A stretch of 64,000 nt of DNA. Origin: Providencia sneebia DSM 19967 (GTDB taxonomy: Bacteria > Pseudomonadota > Gammaproteobacteria > Enterobacterales > Enterobacteriaceae). Both the position numbers and the translations under genes were made by a program. Below the pieces are notes generated by a model that was not told the DNA's origin, did no database searches, and saw only the letters and a list, made by a program, of their open reading frames with translations. Below, piece by piece: positions 18,404-27,429 of the stretch. Position 1 is the first letter of the stretch, and every line of letters starts with the position of its first letter. Where the stretch lies: positions 3,792,780 to 3,856,779 of the forward strand of contig NZ_CM001773.1 of assembly GCF_000314895.2 (NCBI RefSeq), given 5' to 3'.

Positions 18404-19404
18404 GTCGCACCCTAAAGCTACTATTGCTTATTATGATTTTTATCATCAGTTTTGGCATAGCTTTATAAAGTGGTAAGTACTCACTTACAATAAGCCAACT
18501 CTTCCAACTATTTGCCTCAGAATTTAGTCATCAAACTGTTATTGATGATCCCCGGAATGCCACTGTATTTTGGCAGATTCGTTTTCCTCGCACACTGGCG
18601 GCTATTTTAATTGGTGGTGGATTAGCCATTGCAGGTGCGGCTTATCAAGGCATGTTTCGTAATCCTTTGGTTTCCCCTGATATCTTGGGCGTTTCCGCTG
18701 GAGCGGGTGTGGGTGCTGTCATTGGTATCTTTTTTAGCCAATCTCTAATTTATATCCAGATAGCGGCATTTATTGGTGGATTACTTGCTGTTAGCTTGGT
18801 CTGTTTAATTGCTCGTATGGCTCGCCAACACGACCCCATATTATCATTAGTGCTCGTTGGTGTGGCGATTAGTGCATTGTGTGGCTCTGCAATCTCCTTA
18901 ATGAAGATATTAGCGGATCCTTATACTCAGCTTCCATCAATCACCTTTTGGCTCCTTGGCGGCCTGTCATCCATCACACAAAGCGATCTGTTATCTGCAT
19001 TACCCATTATGTTACTTGGTATCATTCCATTGTTATTATTGCGCTGGAGAATGAATTTACTCAGTTTATCTGATGAAGAAGCCAGAAGTCTTGGTATCAA
19101 TGTGACTGTAATCCGTGCCATCTTTATTGTGTCTGCAACATTAATTACAGCAAGTGCGGTATCCATTGCCGGCATCATTGGTTGGATAGGTTTAATTGTC
19201 CCACATATTACCAGAATGATAGTGGGTGCTAACTTTCGCTATCAGCTACCAGCATCAATGGCAATTGGTGCAATCATGTTACTAATTACAGATACTCTTG
19301 CAAGAACCATTGCCTCAATTGAGCTTCCTTTAGGTATATTAACCTCTGCGGTTGGTGCGCCTTTCTTTTTAGCTATCTTGCTACAAACACGGAGAGCTAA
19401 ATGA
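18400..19404 (+). pseudogene. FecCD/MolB-type ABC permease with in-frame stop at codon 23
   Basis: The frame starts at the ATG overlapping the upstream stop (ATGA) and would encode 334 aa, normal for FecCD permeases. Codon 23 is TAA (18466-18468), in the middle of the first membrane helix and just before SGKYSLTISQLF, where related proteins read straight on. All later family marks are intact and in frame: FWQIRFPRTLAAILIGGGLAIAGAAYQGMFRNPLVSPDILGVSAGAG and GWIGLIVPHITRMIVGANF. The first ATG after the stop (18652) would lose two membrane segments. With a single substitution and no other damage, this is a very recent mutation, a read-through case or a sequence error. Confidence 0.85.
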
Positions 19405-20168
19405 GCCTAATTAGCGTCAAAGATGTCGCAATTGGTTACCATCATCAACCTATCATTGAACATATTAATCTTGAATTACAACAAGGTCTGATGACGTGCC
19501 TCTTAGGGGCTAATGGCTGTGGTAAAACAACCTTAATGAAAACATTGTTAGGATTACTTCCTACCATTCATGGTGAAATTCGACTCAAAAATAAACCCAT
19601 AACGGCCTATAAAGCTGTCGAAATTGCAAAAATTATTGCTTATGTTCCCCAAGCCCATGATACGCCGTTTACATTTACTGTCATTGATATGGTAATGATG
19701 GGGTTGACTCCGCATATTTCGTTATTTTCTGCGCCCGGCGCTAAAGAGCGGGCTTTAGGGCAACAGCAACTTGAACGATTAGGCATCGAACATCTTCAAT
19801 ATCGATTATATAGCACGCTAAGTGGTGGGGAAAAACAGCTAGTATTAATTGCACGTGCGTTAGTACAAAATCCATTAATGCTAATTATGGATGAACCCGC
19901 CGCCAGCCTTGATTTTGGTAATCAAATCAGATTATTAAACCAAATAGAACAGCTTAAAAAGCAAGGTATTACGGTATTAATGTCAACCCATCATCCACAA
20001 CATGCAGCGATCATAGCTGATAACGTGATCTTACTTGATAAAAAGCATGGCGCAAGACAAGGTAGCACATCAAGTATGTTAACACTTACTAACTTAGCAG
20101 AGCTTTACTCTATTGATGAGCAAAGTATCGCTGCACATGTTCAATTCTCTTCTCATTTTACTTGCTAG
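19401..20168 (+). CDS. MolC/FecE-type ABC transporter ATPase
   Basis: The 255-aa ATP-binding subunit has Walker A GANGCGKTTLMK, Q-loop YVPQAH, signature LSGGEKQLVLIARAL, Walker B LMLIMDEPAASLD and the H-loop STHHPQHA. The segment MVMMGLTPHISLFSAPGAKE has the form seen in Haemophilus MolC and FecE-like ATPases that couple to FecCD permeases. The start overlaps the permease stop by four bases. It would power import of the ligand delivered by the binding protein. It is intact although the permease gene is interrupted. Confidence 0.92.
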   Translation: MSLISVKDVAIGYHHQPIIEHINLELQQGLMTCLLGANGCGKTTLMKTLLGLLPTIHGEIRLKNKPITAYKAVEIAKIIAYVPQAHDTPFTFTVIDMVMMGLTPHISLFSAPGAKERALGQQQLERLGIEHLQYRLYSTLSGGEKQLVLIARALVQNPLMLIMDEPAASLDFGNQIRLLNQIEQLKKQGITVLMSTHHPQHAAIIADNVILLDKKHGARQGSTSSMLTLTNLAELYSIDEQSIAAHVQFSSHFTC

Positions 20169-20178
20169 GGGCAGATTT

Positions 20179-20997
20179 ATGCTTATTCACCAATTAGATT
20201 TTGCCAAGATGTACCAAGAACATATGCGACAAGCACAACGTACACGTAAAGAACCTGAACATTGGGATAAAAGAGCACAACAAATGGCTAAAAATTGCGC
20301 TAATCCTAATGATCCATATCTCATCCGGTTTCGTCAGTTAATGGATTTTACGGGTGCGAAAACATTGTTAGATGTTGGCTGTGGGCCTGGTTCAATTGCA
20401 TTAAGTCTCGCAAATCAATTTCAATCCGTTATCGGTATTGATTACAGCATTGGCATGTTGCATGCCGCTAAAGAACGCGCGAATGATTTGAATATCCATA
20501 ATGTGGAATTTGAACAAATAGCTTGGGAAGATAGTTGGGAAAACTTGCCGAAAGTCGATATCTCAGTCGCTTCTCGCTCAACGTTAGTTGATGATTTACA
20601 AGCAGCTTTACTGAAATTAAACCGACAAACTCGCCTGCGTGTTTATACCACTCATACCTTAAATCCAACATTTATTGATGAAAACATCATTAATGCAATT
20701 GGCCGTGAAGTGATCCGTCTACCAACATATATTTATGCTGTGAATATTCTCCATCAAATGGGGATCAGAGCTAAGGTCAATTTTATTAAAAGCCCAAATA
20801 TAGGCGGTTTTGATAGCTTCGATGCTTTTGTTGATAGCGTGAATTGGTCTTTAAAAGATCTCACACAAGATGAAACGGATAAATTACGTGCCTATTATGA
20901 TAAACGCGTTGCATTAGGGCAGACAATTCCTTATCCATCAAGAGATTGGGCAATGGTTTCATGGGATGTTGTCGATGAAGCGGATTTAACAATATGA
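20179..20997 (+). CDS. Class I SAM-dependent methyltransferase of the molybdate-type operon
   Basis: With the ATG at 20179 (AGGGG upstream; longer frames lack a site) the protein has 272 aa. The Rossmann motif I is TLLDVGCGPGSIALSLA, followed by VIGIDYSIGMLHAAKERA, both standard for class I methyltransferases. The C-terminal half (VDSVNWSLKDLTQDETDKLRAYYDKRV) is unlike common ubiquinone or rRNA methylases. It lies between the ABC ATPase and modD with very short spacing, so it is part of the unit. Methylation of a metal chelator is an inference; the substrate is unknown. Confidence 0.82.
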   Translation: MLIHQLDFAKMYQEHMRQAQRTRKEPEHWDKRAQQMAKNCANPNDPYLIRFRQLMDFTGAKTLLDVGCGPGSIALSLANQFQSVIGIDYSIGMLHAAKERANDLNIHNVEFEQIAWEDSWENLPKVDISVASRSTLVDDLQAALLKLNRQTRLRVYTTHTLNPTFIDENIINAIGREVIRLPTYIYAVNILHQMGIRAKVNFIKSPNIGGFDSFDAFVDSVNWSLKDLTQDETDKLRAYYDKRVALGQTIPYPSRDWAMVSWDVVDEADLTI

Positions 20998-21836
20998 TTT
21001 ATATTTCAGATAATTTTATCGACCAACTTCTGTTAGATGATATTCAATATGGTGATCTCACCACTCGTTCACTTGGGCTTCAACGCCAACAAGGTGTCAT
21101 GACATTTACGTCAAAAAAGGGTGGCTGTGTCAGTGGAATGAATATTGCCATGCGCATGCTAAATAAACTTAGTATTGAGTGCCAAGGTTTTTATCAAGAG
21201 GGTGAAATTGTCGAACCAAATAGCTGTTTAATAACCGCCTCAGGTTCTATAGAAGCACTTCATCAAGGTTGGAAAGCCGTTCAAAATGTGCTTGAGTGGT
21301 GCGGTGGTGTCAGCCATTATACTTACCAAATGGTAACACAACTTCAGCAATATCAACCTGATGGCCAATTAGCCTGCACGCGAAAATCAATTCCTGCCAC
21401 AAAACCATTAGCATTGACAGCAATTATTGCTGGAGGCGCAATCATTCATAGAGCAGGTAGCGCAGAAAGTATTTTATTGTTTACTAACCATCGAAATTGC
21501 CTTGCTGACCCAAATGATTGGCAGTCCCATATCCAACAATTAAGAACAGCGGCTCCCGAAAAACAGATTATTGTCGAAGCTGATAATATTGAACAAACTT
21601 ATCTCGCATTAGCCGCGAAAGCCGACATTATTCAACTTGATAAATTTACACCGCAGCAAGTACATCAATTACAGCAAGAAATAGATAAGCACCAATATTC
21701 GTGCCGTTTATCTGTTGCGGGTGGAATTAATCTACAAACAATAGCGGAATATGCAAAAACAGGCGTAACTATTTTTGTAACGTCAGCGCCTTACTACGCA
21801 CCACCTAGAGATATAAAAGTCCATATTTCCACATAA
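20994..21836 (+). CDS. modD: ModD, pyrophosphorylase-like molybdenum-transport-associated protein
   Basis: The 280-aa protein is homologous to quinolinate phosphoribosyltransferase (NadC) but of the ModD subgroup: LLLDDIQYGDLTTRSLG at the start, LEWCGGVSHYTYQMV, the ACTRKSIPATKPLAL strand in place of the NadC TRKT motif, and a C-terminal VAGGINLQTIAEYAKTGVTIFVTSAPYYAPP. ModD genes occur with molybdate transport operons, but no activity is established. The start overlaps the methyltransferase stop by four bases. Its presence is independent support, beside the ModE-type boxes, for molybdenum or tungsten as the transported metal. Confidence 0.9.
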   Translation: MIYISDNFIDQLLLDDIQYGDLTTRSLGLQRQQGVMTFTSKKGGCVSGMNIAMRMLNKLSIECQGFYQEGEIVEPNSCLITASGSIEALHQGWKAVQNVLEWCGGVSHYTYQMVTQLQQYQPDGQLACTRKSIPATKPLALTAIIAGGAIIHRAGSAESILLFTNHRNCLADPNDWQSHIQQLRTAAPEKQIIVEADNIEQTYLALAAKADIIQLDKFTPQQVHQLQQEIDKHQYSCRLSVAGGINLQTIAEYAKTGVTIFVTSAPYYAPPRDIKVHIST

Positions 21837-21862
21837 TATCGCCAATACGCTAAAACAAATTT

Positions 21863-21896
21863 GAACCTCATCAGCTTTATTGCGCTGGTGGAGTTC
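21863..21896 (+). other. Intercistronic hairpin between modD and the TonB receptor gene
   Basis: GAACCTCATCAGC (21863-21875) pairs with GCTGGTGGAGTTC (21884-21896) with one mismatch and two G-U pairs. There is no following U run. It may separate the operon from the receptor transcript or stabilise the upstream mRNA. Confidence 0.5.
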
Positions 21897-21919
21897 CTGA
21901 TTTATATAACGACATCTAT

Positions 21920-21943
21920 CGATATATAAAAAATAATATAACG
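21920..21943. promoter_or_regulatory. Perfect ModE-type palindrome upstream of the TonB receptor
   Basis: CGATATAT-N8-ATATAACG: both half-sites fit CGnTATAT exactly, and the spacing equals that of the box at 17328-17351. It ends 17 bases before the receptor ATG, the same distance as at the binding-protein gene. Repression of the outer-membrane receptor by ModE-molybdate is the direct reading. Confidence 0.8.
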
Positions 21944-21960
21944 AATGACTGGAATTTAAA

Positions 21961-23973
21961 ATGAAAATAAAACAAATAACCTATTTGGTTGGGATGGCTT
22001 TATTTACCACACATAGCTTTGCCACCACCACAGAAGAAGATAAAACCAATAAAGACGTCATGATGGTTTGGAGCACCCCGCTTGCTGCTGACGAAAACAT
22101 CATCACTCAATCGCAAATGAAGCAGCTCAATAAAACGAATGTTGCTCAAGCACTAAGCACAATGCCTGGGGTAGTGATCCAAAAATCAGGTAACCGCAAT
22201 GAAACGCAAGTTAATGTGCGTGGCTTTGATAGCCGACAAGTTCCAATCTTCTTTGATGGCATTCCAACTTATGTTCCCTATGATGGCACACTTGACCTTG
22301 GGCGCTTTATGACAAGCGAGCTATCGAGTGTTGAGCTATCAACAGGTTACACATCATTATTGCAAGGCCCTAACTTAATGGGTGGCGCAATTAACTTAAC
22401 CACTGCTACGCCTAAAAAACCATTAGAAGCAGATATCAGCTTAAATCAAGGTTTTGCGCGCGGTGCAGATAATGCCCATAACATTAGCGCTAGATTAGGT
22501 GGTAGAAATGACCTTGGCTTTATTCAAGTCAGTGGAAGTCAATATAAACAACGTTTCATGGGGTTACCTGACTCAGCGGATAATAACCCATTAGCAGGTA
22601 GCCATGGACGCCGTACAAATTCAGCAACAGATGATAAACGCCTAATGCTCAAAATGGGCTGGACGCCACGTGAAGCCGATGAATATGTAGTGACTTATTT
22701 AAAGCAAGATGGTGATAAAAATAGTGCGCCTAGTGCTGATAATAAAAAGCAACAAATTTGGCAGTGGCCAGAATATGACAAAGAAAGTTACTACTTTAAT
22801 GGTACAACACAGATCACTAACGATATAGCACTACAAAGCCGCCTATATCACGATAAATTTATTAATACATTACACCAATATAAATCTGTTCAGGATTATA
22901 AAGACGGCAAATTTAACTACAGCCATTATGATGATTACAGTAATGGCGCAGATATGCGTGTTGACTTTACACTCCGAGAACTGGATATGTTGTCCTTTGC
23001 CGCTCACTGGAAGGAAGATGTTCACCGTGCGCGCAGTAACAAATCTGTTCCTTATGGTCGCTATAAAGATCAAACTTGGTCAGTCGCAACTGAATACCAA
23101 TGGGTTGCAACGAATAACCTCGATATTATTGGCGGTATTGGTTATGACTGGCGCAATAGTGATGATGGCAAACGTTATCTATACAACAAAAAAAATGTTG
23201 TTACCGGCATTGAAACCTATGACGATAATAGCCAACATGCATTTAATTGGGAACTGATGGCACGCTACCACCTAGAAAATAGTGACACCATTCAATTCTC
23301 CGTTTCTGATAGAAGCCGCTTCCCAACTCAAAAAGAGCGCTATACCAAAAATAAAATGAAAAATAATGATAGCTTTATCATTAACCCTCATTTAGATGCA
23401 GAACACGCCCTGACCTTCGATCTCACTTATAAAGGGATGATAACGCCTGATTGGTCATACAATGCTAGCGCTTATTATAATCATGTTTCTGATGCCATTA
23501 TGGCGCATTATATGGGGTATAACGCTGCTGAAGATTCTGATGTTTACCAAAACCGTAATAGCGGTAAAGTGAATTATGCTGGGATTGATTTAGGAACAAA
23601 TGGCACAATAACTGATTGGATGGCAGTAGGATTAAGCTATAGTTATATTCACGCTGACCCTAAACATAAGAGCGTACGCCATGTGGCAGAATTACCAACA
23701 AATAAAGCTTTTGCTTGGGTTAAATTTACGCCTTATGAACCACTTAATATAACGATTACTGAAGAAGCTAGAAATTGGGGTTATAACAATATTGAAAGCA
23801 ATGAAAAAGTCAGTGGTTTCGCTAAAACAGACCTACGTTTAGATTATAATTTAGGCCATGGTGTTTCTATTAATACCTCTATTAATAACTTATTTGATAA
23901 ATCATATCAATATACTGCGGGTTATATTGAAGAAGGCCGTAATTATTGGTTAGGTATCGATTATAAATATTAA
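21961..23973 (+). CDS. TonB-dependent outer-membrane receptor, predicted molybdate/metallophore receptor
   Basis: The 670-aa protein has a signal peptide (MKIKQITYLVGMALFTTHSFA) and a TonB-box-like VMMVWSTP near the mature N-terminus. The plug domain reads ALSTMPGVVIQKSGNRNETQVNVRGFDSRQVPIFFDGIP and GPNLMGGAINLTT. A 22-strand-type barrel follows, closing with INTSINNLFDKSYQYTAGYIEEGRNYWLGIDYKY. The final residue is tyrosine rather than the commoner phenylalanine. It should import a large or scarce ligand using TonB energy and hand it to the binding protein encoded upstream. Ligand assignment rests on the ModE-type box and on modD, not on the receptor sequence. Confidence 0.92.
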   Translation: MKIKQITYLVGMALFTTHSFATTTEEDKTNKDVMMVWSTPLAADENIITQSQMKQLNKTNVAQALSTMPGVVIQKSGNRNETQVNVRGFDSRQVPIFFDGIPTYVPYDGTLDLGRFMTSELSSVELSTGYTSLLQGPNLMGGAINLTTATPKKPLEADISLNQGFARGADNAHNISARLGGRNDLGFIQVSGSQYKQRFMGLPDSADNNPLAGSHGRRTNSATDDKRLMLKMGWTPREADEYVVTYLKQDGDKNSAPSADNKKQQIWQWPEYDKESYYFNGTTQITNDIALQSRLYHDKFINTLHQYKSVQDYKDGKFNYSHYDDYSNGADMRVDFTLRELDMLSFAAHWKEDVHRARSNKSVPYGRYKDQTWSVATEYQWVATNNLDIIGGIGYDWRNSDDGKRYLYNKKNVVTGIETYDDNSQHAFNWELMARYHLENSDTIQFSVSDRSRFPTQKERYTKNKMKNNDSFIINPHLDAEHALTFDLTYKGMITPDWSYNASAYYNHVSDAIMAHYMGYNAAEDSDVYQNRNSGKVNYAGIDLGTNGTITDWMAVGLSYSYIHADPKHKSVRHVAELPTNKAFAWVKFTPYEPLNITITEEARNWGYNNIESNEKVSGFAKTDLRLDYNLGHGVSINTSINNLFDKSYQYTAGYIEEGRNYWLGIDYKY

Positions 23974-23982
23974 TTGCTACTA

Positions 23983-24010
23983 AATAGGTAAGGGAGCTCC
24001 CTTACCTATT
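23983..24010 (+). terminator. 28-nt perfect palindrome after the receptor gene
   Basis: AATAGGTAAGGGAG is followed at once by its exact reverse complement. It begins 9 bases past the stop codon and is followed by a moderately T-rich stretch. It is a probable terminator for the receptor transcript. Confidence 0.7.
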
Positions 24011-24425
24011 ATTATTCATTCATTTTTATATTAATAATTATTAGTAAAGCAGTAAATTATTTATTAGGATTTTTCTCAATATTTATCATTATTTAACAAC
24101 AAAATCATCACAAAGCAAAAAAATCAGAATTTTATTTCTTTTTTAAAACAAAATACAGTAAAATAAAGATTGACAATCTAAATAATTATTAATAATAAAA
24201 TATTAATCTATAATATTGTTCAGAACAATATATTTGAGACCAACCATCAAAAAAGCTCATCCCACAATACTTGAAGTTAATGCAAACCCTATTTAAACTA
24301 TATGAATTATAAATACTTATAAAAATATACAACATTTTACATATATTAATGTTTATCAATATTTCCCTTTACACTCTAATCACATTGATTCTTCTATAAT
24401 TATTTAAGAAATAAAGAGAGCACCA
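24011..24425. other. AT-rich region upstream of the marT-like gene
   Basis: This is 415 bases of extremely AT-rich DNA with no supported gene or repeat. Composition of this kind is typical of H-NS-silenced regulatory regions next to virulence regulators. That is an inference. Confidence 0.4.
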
Positions 24426-25382
24426 GTGTCCATGATAAAACATAAGAATTACCTTATTAATAATAAATTTGTATTTGAGATAAATAAGAGCCTTATTATT
24501 TTAAAAGATAATACGGACAAATTTGTTGAATTATCAAAACCTGCATCTCGATTACTTAAGGAAATTATTCTTTTAAACCAACAATCTAGAATAGCAACCC
24601 GTGAAGAATTACTTTCCAAAGTATGGGAACAATATGGTCTTGTTAGCTCTAATAATAACCTAAGCACCTATATTAGTGAGATTAGAAAGAAATTAAAAAA
24701 AATAGGGATAAATCCTAAATCAATAATTACAATACCCAAAAGAGGTTTCCGTTTCGAAGGTGAAGTCGAAGAAATAATACCTGAGGAAATTAACACATTA
24801 ACAACACATCAGGAAATTATCATACGTGGTGATAATGAACCAAGAACAGAAGAAATAAATAATACCTCTTCTCCTTTAAATATCATCAATTCAGATAACC
24901 AATCTACTCGTTTAGATGAAGATGTGAACTATTATACACCTGGACCTAACAATCCATTATTAGCACTAGCAAATATTGAAAAGCCAACAACACCTGTAAT
25001 TAAGAAGAATAAAAAAGTAAAAAATATCTATATTTTATTATCCACCGCTATGCTATTTATCATTTTATTAACACTATTTTTTCATTTCATGAAGTTTTCC
25101 GGTGATAATATGGAAATAAAAAATTATATCACTGCCAGTGAACGTGATCAGTGTATTATTCAAGTGCCAGCAACATTACTTGATAAAACAATCAGTGAAA
25201 ACATTAATATAATAAATAAAAAGCTCGATAAATATAATGTTTCTTGTGATGAACCAAAACGTGTCGTGTTACTTTCAGACCCAAGCATTGCACCAGATAA
25301 TGACAAAAATATTTCGCTTAGTATCTGTAAAGACAAAAATGATAAATATGACTGTATTTCAATTAATGATCAGAGAATTTAA
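24426..25382 (+). CDS. MarT/CadC/ToxR-type membrane-anchored transcriptional activator
   Basis: The 318-aa protein has an N-terminal OmpR-type winged helix (about residues 5-110: ATREELLSKVWEQYGLVSSNNNLSTYISEIRKKL and IITIPKRGFRFEGEV). A polar linker, one membrane segment (NIYILLSTAMLFIILLTLFFHFM) and a periplasmic tail of about 100 residues with cysteines follow. The start is GTG 24426 with GAGAG seven bases upstream; ATG 24432 is an alternative. It is followed without a gap by a FidL-like gene, the marT-fidL arrangement of Salmonella SPI-3. It faces a fimbrial operon, which is the likely target. DNA is bound from the membrane in response to a periplasmic signal not identifiable here. Confidence 0.85.
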   Translation: MSMIKHKNYLINNKFVFEINKSLIILKDNTDKFVELSKPASRLLKEIILLNQQSRIATREELLSKVWEQYGLVSSNNNLSTYISEIRKKLKKIGINPKSIITIPKRGFRFEGEVEEIIPEEINTLTTHQEIIIRGDNEPRTEEINNTSSPLNIINSDNQSTRLDEDVNYYTPGPNNPLLALANIEKPTTPVIKKNKKVKNIYILLSTAMLFIILLTLFFHFMKFSGDNMEIKNYITASERDQCIIQVPATLLDKTISENINIINKKLDKYNVSCDEPKRVVLLSDPSIAPDNDKNISLSICKDKNDKYDCISINDQRI

Positions 25383-25865
25383 ATGAAAAAGTATCTTATT
25401 TCCTTCTTAGTAATTTCTTTTATAGCCCTAATAACTATCATAGCCACCATAAATTATAAGAATAATAAATTTAATATTTGTCATTCAGATATTTTATGGA
25501 TTAAAGAGAATGGAACGTCTGATGGGATAGTAATGAAATCAAGAGTAAGCTTGCTTATTTCCAATGATTATACAGGAAGAATGAATATATATGGTTACAT
25601 TAAAGAAAATAATGTTTTTTATCGCCTTGATAGAGCCGTGTATTTCACTTATCAAGCTATAGATAATAAGAATAATTATTCTATTCATTTTAACTCATTA
25701 TCAGTCAGTGCTGCGGATAGTACACCACAAAAACTTTTTGCAAATTTTATTCAGCTAGAAGAGGATAAAATCAACTATTATATTAATGTGACAAAAATGA
25801 ATGATAATATTTATATTGTTAAGGACGAAGCTTATTCCTCATTCACTTGCTATTCGGACAAATAA
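25383..25865 (+). CDS. FidL-like single-pass membrane protein, partner of the MarT-like activator
   Basis: The 160-aa protein has an uncleaved N-terminal membrane segment (YLISFLVISFIALITIIATI) and a small periplasmic domain with ICHSDILWIKENG, ISNDYTGRMNIYGYI and a C-terminal FTCYSD cysteine. The layout and position directly after a MarT-type gene agree with FidL. ToxR/ToxS-type pairs suggest that it modulates the activator in the periplasm, though FidL function is not well established. Its ATG follows the upstream stop with no intervening base, so the two are co-translated. The gene is strongly AT-rich like its partner. Confidence 0.75.
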   Translation: MKKYLISFLVISFIALITIIATINYKNNKFNICHSDILWIKENGTSDGIVMKSRVSLLISNDYTGRMNIYGYIKENNVFYRLDRAVYFTYQAIDNKNNYSIHFNSLSVSAADSTPQKLFANFIQLEEDKINYYINVTKMNDNIYIVKDEAYSSFTCYSDK

Positions 25866-25896
25866 AAAGGCCTACCAACAAGAATGTTAGGTAGGC
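25857..25896 (-). terminator. Terminator of the fimbrial operon (minus strand)
   Basis: GCCTACC (25870-25876) pairs with GGTAGGC (25890-25896), extended by AACA/TGTT. On the minus strand it is followed by CCTTTTTATT, a good intrinsic terminator about 90 bases past the adhesin gene. It overlaps the end of the FidL-like gene. Confidence 0.75.
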
Positions 25897-25983
25897 AATA
25901 CCGTCAACGTGGTAAAAATGATGAATACAAAATCGAATAAAATTCGATAAATTCCAATAAATCTCTCATAACATTACTAATAA

Positions 25984-26835
25984 TTATGGCACAGCCATTA
26001 CTAGTGTAGTGCGCCCATTAAAACGTCCTAGTGTAACAGAACCCGTTGTGCGTAATGTTGATTCAACTTTCACTGTAACTGGTCTATTAGCCGGAATTGA
26101 AAGTACAATCCCAGAATTTGCCGCTTGGCCATTCAGCGTAACTTGTGATGTTATTTCGCCATTCGCTCGTAAATTAAGATACGGTCTTTGCATATCAGAA
26201 ATAAGCTTCACAGCCATACTTTGGTTACAAATAAGGTCAAATGTATCAGACTTCTTATTACCATTAATTTCATCAGGACTAAGAGTGCCATGATCTAATG
26301 TTACAGAAGTTCTACCATTATAAGAGAAATAACATTTACCCGCAGGTGGTGGTGCTATTCCACAAATTCCGCCTGGCAATAAATACGAAGAGCCACCTGT
26401 ATTTGATTTACCTAAGAAGAAACCGATACATTCCTCAGTTTTAATAGAACCACTATGTACACTATAACCTGAACGCGGAAGTGATAATCCGCACCGATTC
26501 ATCGCAACATCACGTATCTCATTTAATGTTCTATAACCAGCAAGATTAACTGCACATTTCCAATCTTTTCGACTATCAACCCCCCCTTTATTTGGAAGTT
26601 CATGATAGTGGTTAATACTGATATAACAATTTTTCAGGCCGTCTTTTCCTAATACTAAAGCACAAGGATTAGGTTCATTCGCACGATCCATCTCCCAATA
26701 TTGCATGACAAAATCATATCGGGTTTTATTGCTACTCGGCTTAGTCACATCTGTAATGTATGAAAAATAGGTCGATGCGTAGCTTGAAGATATAAACGTA
26801 AAAAATAATGCTGACATTAACAGTTTTTTATTCAT
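25984..26835 (-). CDS. MrpH-like fimbrial tip adhesin
   Basis: The 283-aa protein has a signal peptide (LLMSALFFTFISSSYA), an N-terminal receptor-binding domain and a C-terminal pilin domain (from about residue 165: GKCYFSYNGRTSVTLDHGTLSPDEINGNKKSDTFDLICNQ). This is the two-domain layout of MR/P tip adhesin MrpH (275 aa). His76, His78 (INHYHELP) and His127 (YSVHSGSIKTEECIGFFLG) stand where MrpH has its three zinc-binding histidines, and paired cysteines are kept. It is the last gene of the operon, as in mrpA-H. A zinc-dependent adhesin is therefore likely; the host receptor is unknown. Confidence 0.85.
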   Translation of the reverse strand: MNKKLLMSALFFTFISSSYASTYFSYITDVTKPSSNKTRYDFVMQYWEMDRANEPNPCALVLGKDGLKNCYISINHYHELPNKGGVDSRKDWKCAVNLAGYRTLNEIRDVAMNRCGLSLPRSGYSVHSGSIKTEECIGFFLGKSNTGGSSYLLPGGICGIAPPPAGKCYFSYNGRTSVTLDHGTLSPDEINGNKKSDTFDLICNQSMAVKLISDMQRPYLNLRANGEITSQVTLNGQAANSGIVLSIPANRPVTVKVESTLRTTGSVTLGRFNGRTTLVMAVP

Positions 26836-26895
26836 TATTTTTCCTAAAATTTAGTCCACTATTTTGATAGTGCTGAATGTTATTGGCTTGATTAT

Positions 26896-27429
26896 TTATT
26901 CATACTCGAATAAAAACGTTGCCGTAGCGGTAAAACGCCCATGACGAATAGTTCTATTTGCGATACCGTTATCTGACGCCTTTAAAAAAGTATAAAACTT
27001 CAATTCATTGCGTCCTTCTTGTTTCAGCGGGATCAAATTAGATAATGTATTTAACTCTACTGGAGTTCCGTCATAATACTCAAAGCCGATACCTAAATCA
27101 GGGTTAGCTGAAGCATCATTAAAGCCTAAAAAACCCGGTATATTATTATTTTGTGTTCCTAAGAATTTGACTTTGACTTTACTCGCGAGCGATAAATCGC
27201 AATCCGATAAGACCAACTTAACCTCTTTTTTCTTAAATTCGAAGTTACGTTCATAGATATCTAATAATCTTATTTCACCAAAATCTATAAATAATTCTTT
27301 ATCTGATGGGTTTATGGTGCAAGGCTCATTCACTAGAGAACCATAAACTTTCATATTATTAGCCAAAGATAATGACGACCAAAAACTGAACACAGATAAA
27401 AATAATAGTAGTACTGTTTTATAGTTCAT
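26896..27429 (-). CDS. Minor fimbrial subunit, MrpG-like
   Basis: The 177-aa protein has a signal peptide (VLLLFLSVFSFWSSLSLA), a fimbrial disulfide pair (NEPCTINP and SDCDLSL) and the C-terminal beta-strand ending FTATATFLFEYE used in donor-strand exchange. Its ATG overlaps the stop of the preceding subunit gene by one base. By position it matches MrpG, an adaptor near the tip next to the adhesin. Confidence 0.82.
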   Translation of the reverse strand: MNYKTVLLLFLSVFSFWSSLSLANNMKVYGSLVNEPCTINPSDKELFIDFGEIRLLDIYERNFEFKKKEVKLVLSDCDLSLASKVKVKFLGTQNNNIPGFLGFNDASANPDLGIGFEYYDGTPVELNTLSNLIPLKQEGRNELKFYTFLKASDNGIANRTIRHGRFTATATFLFEYE

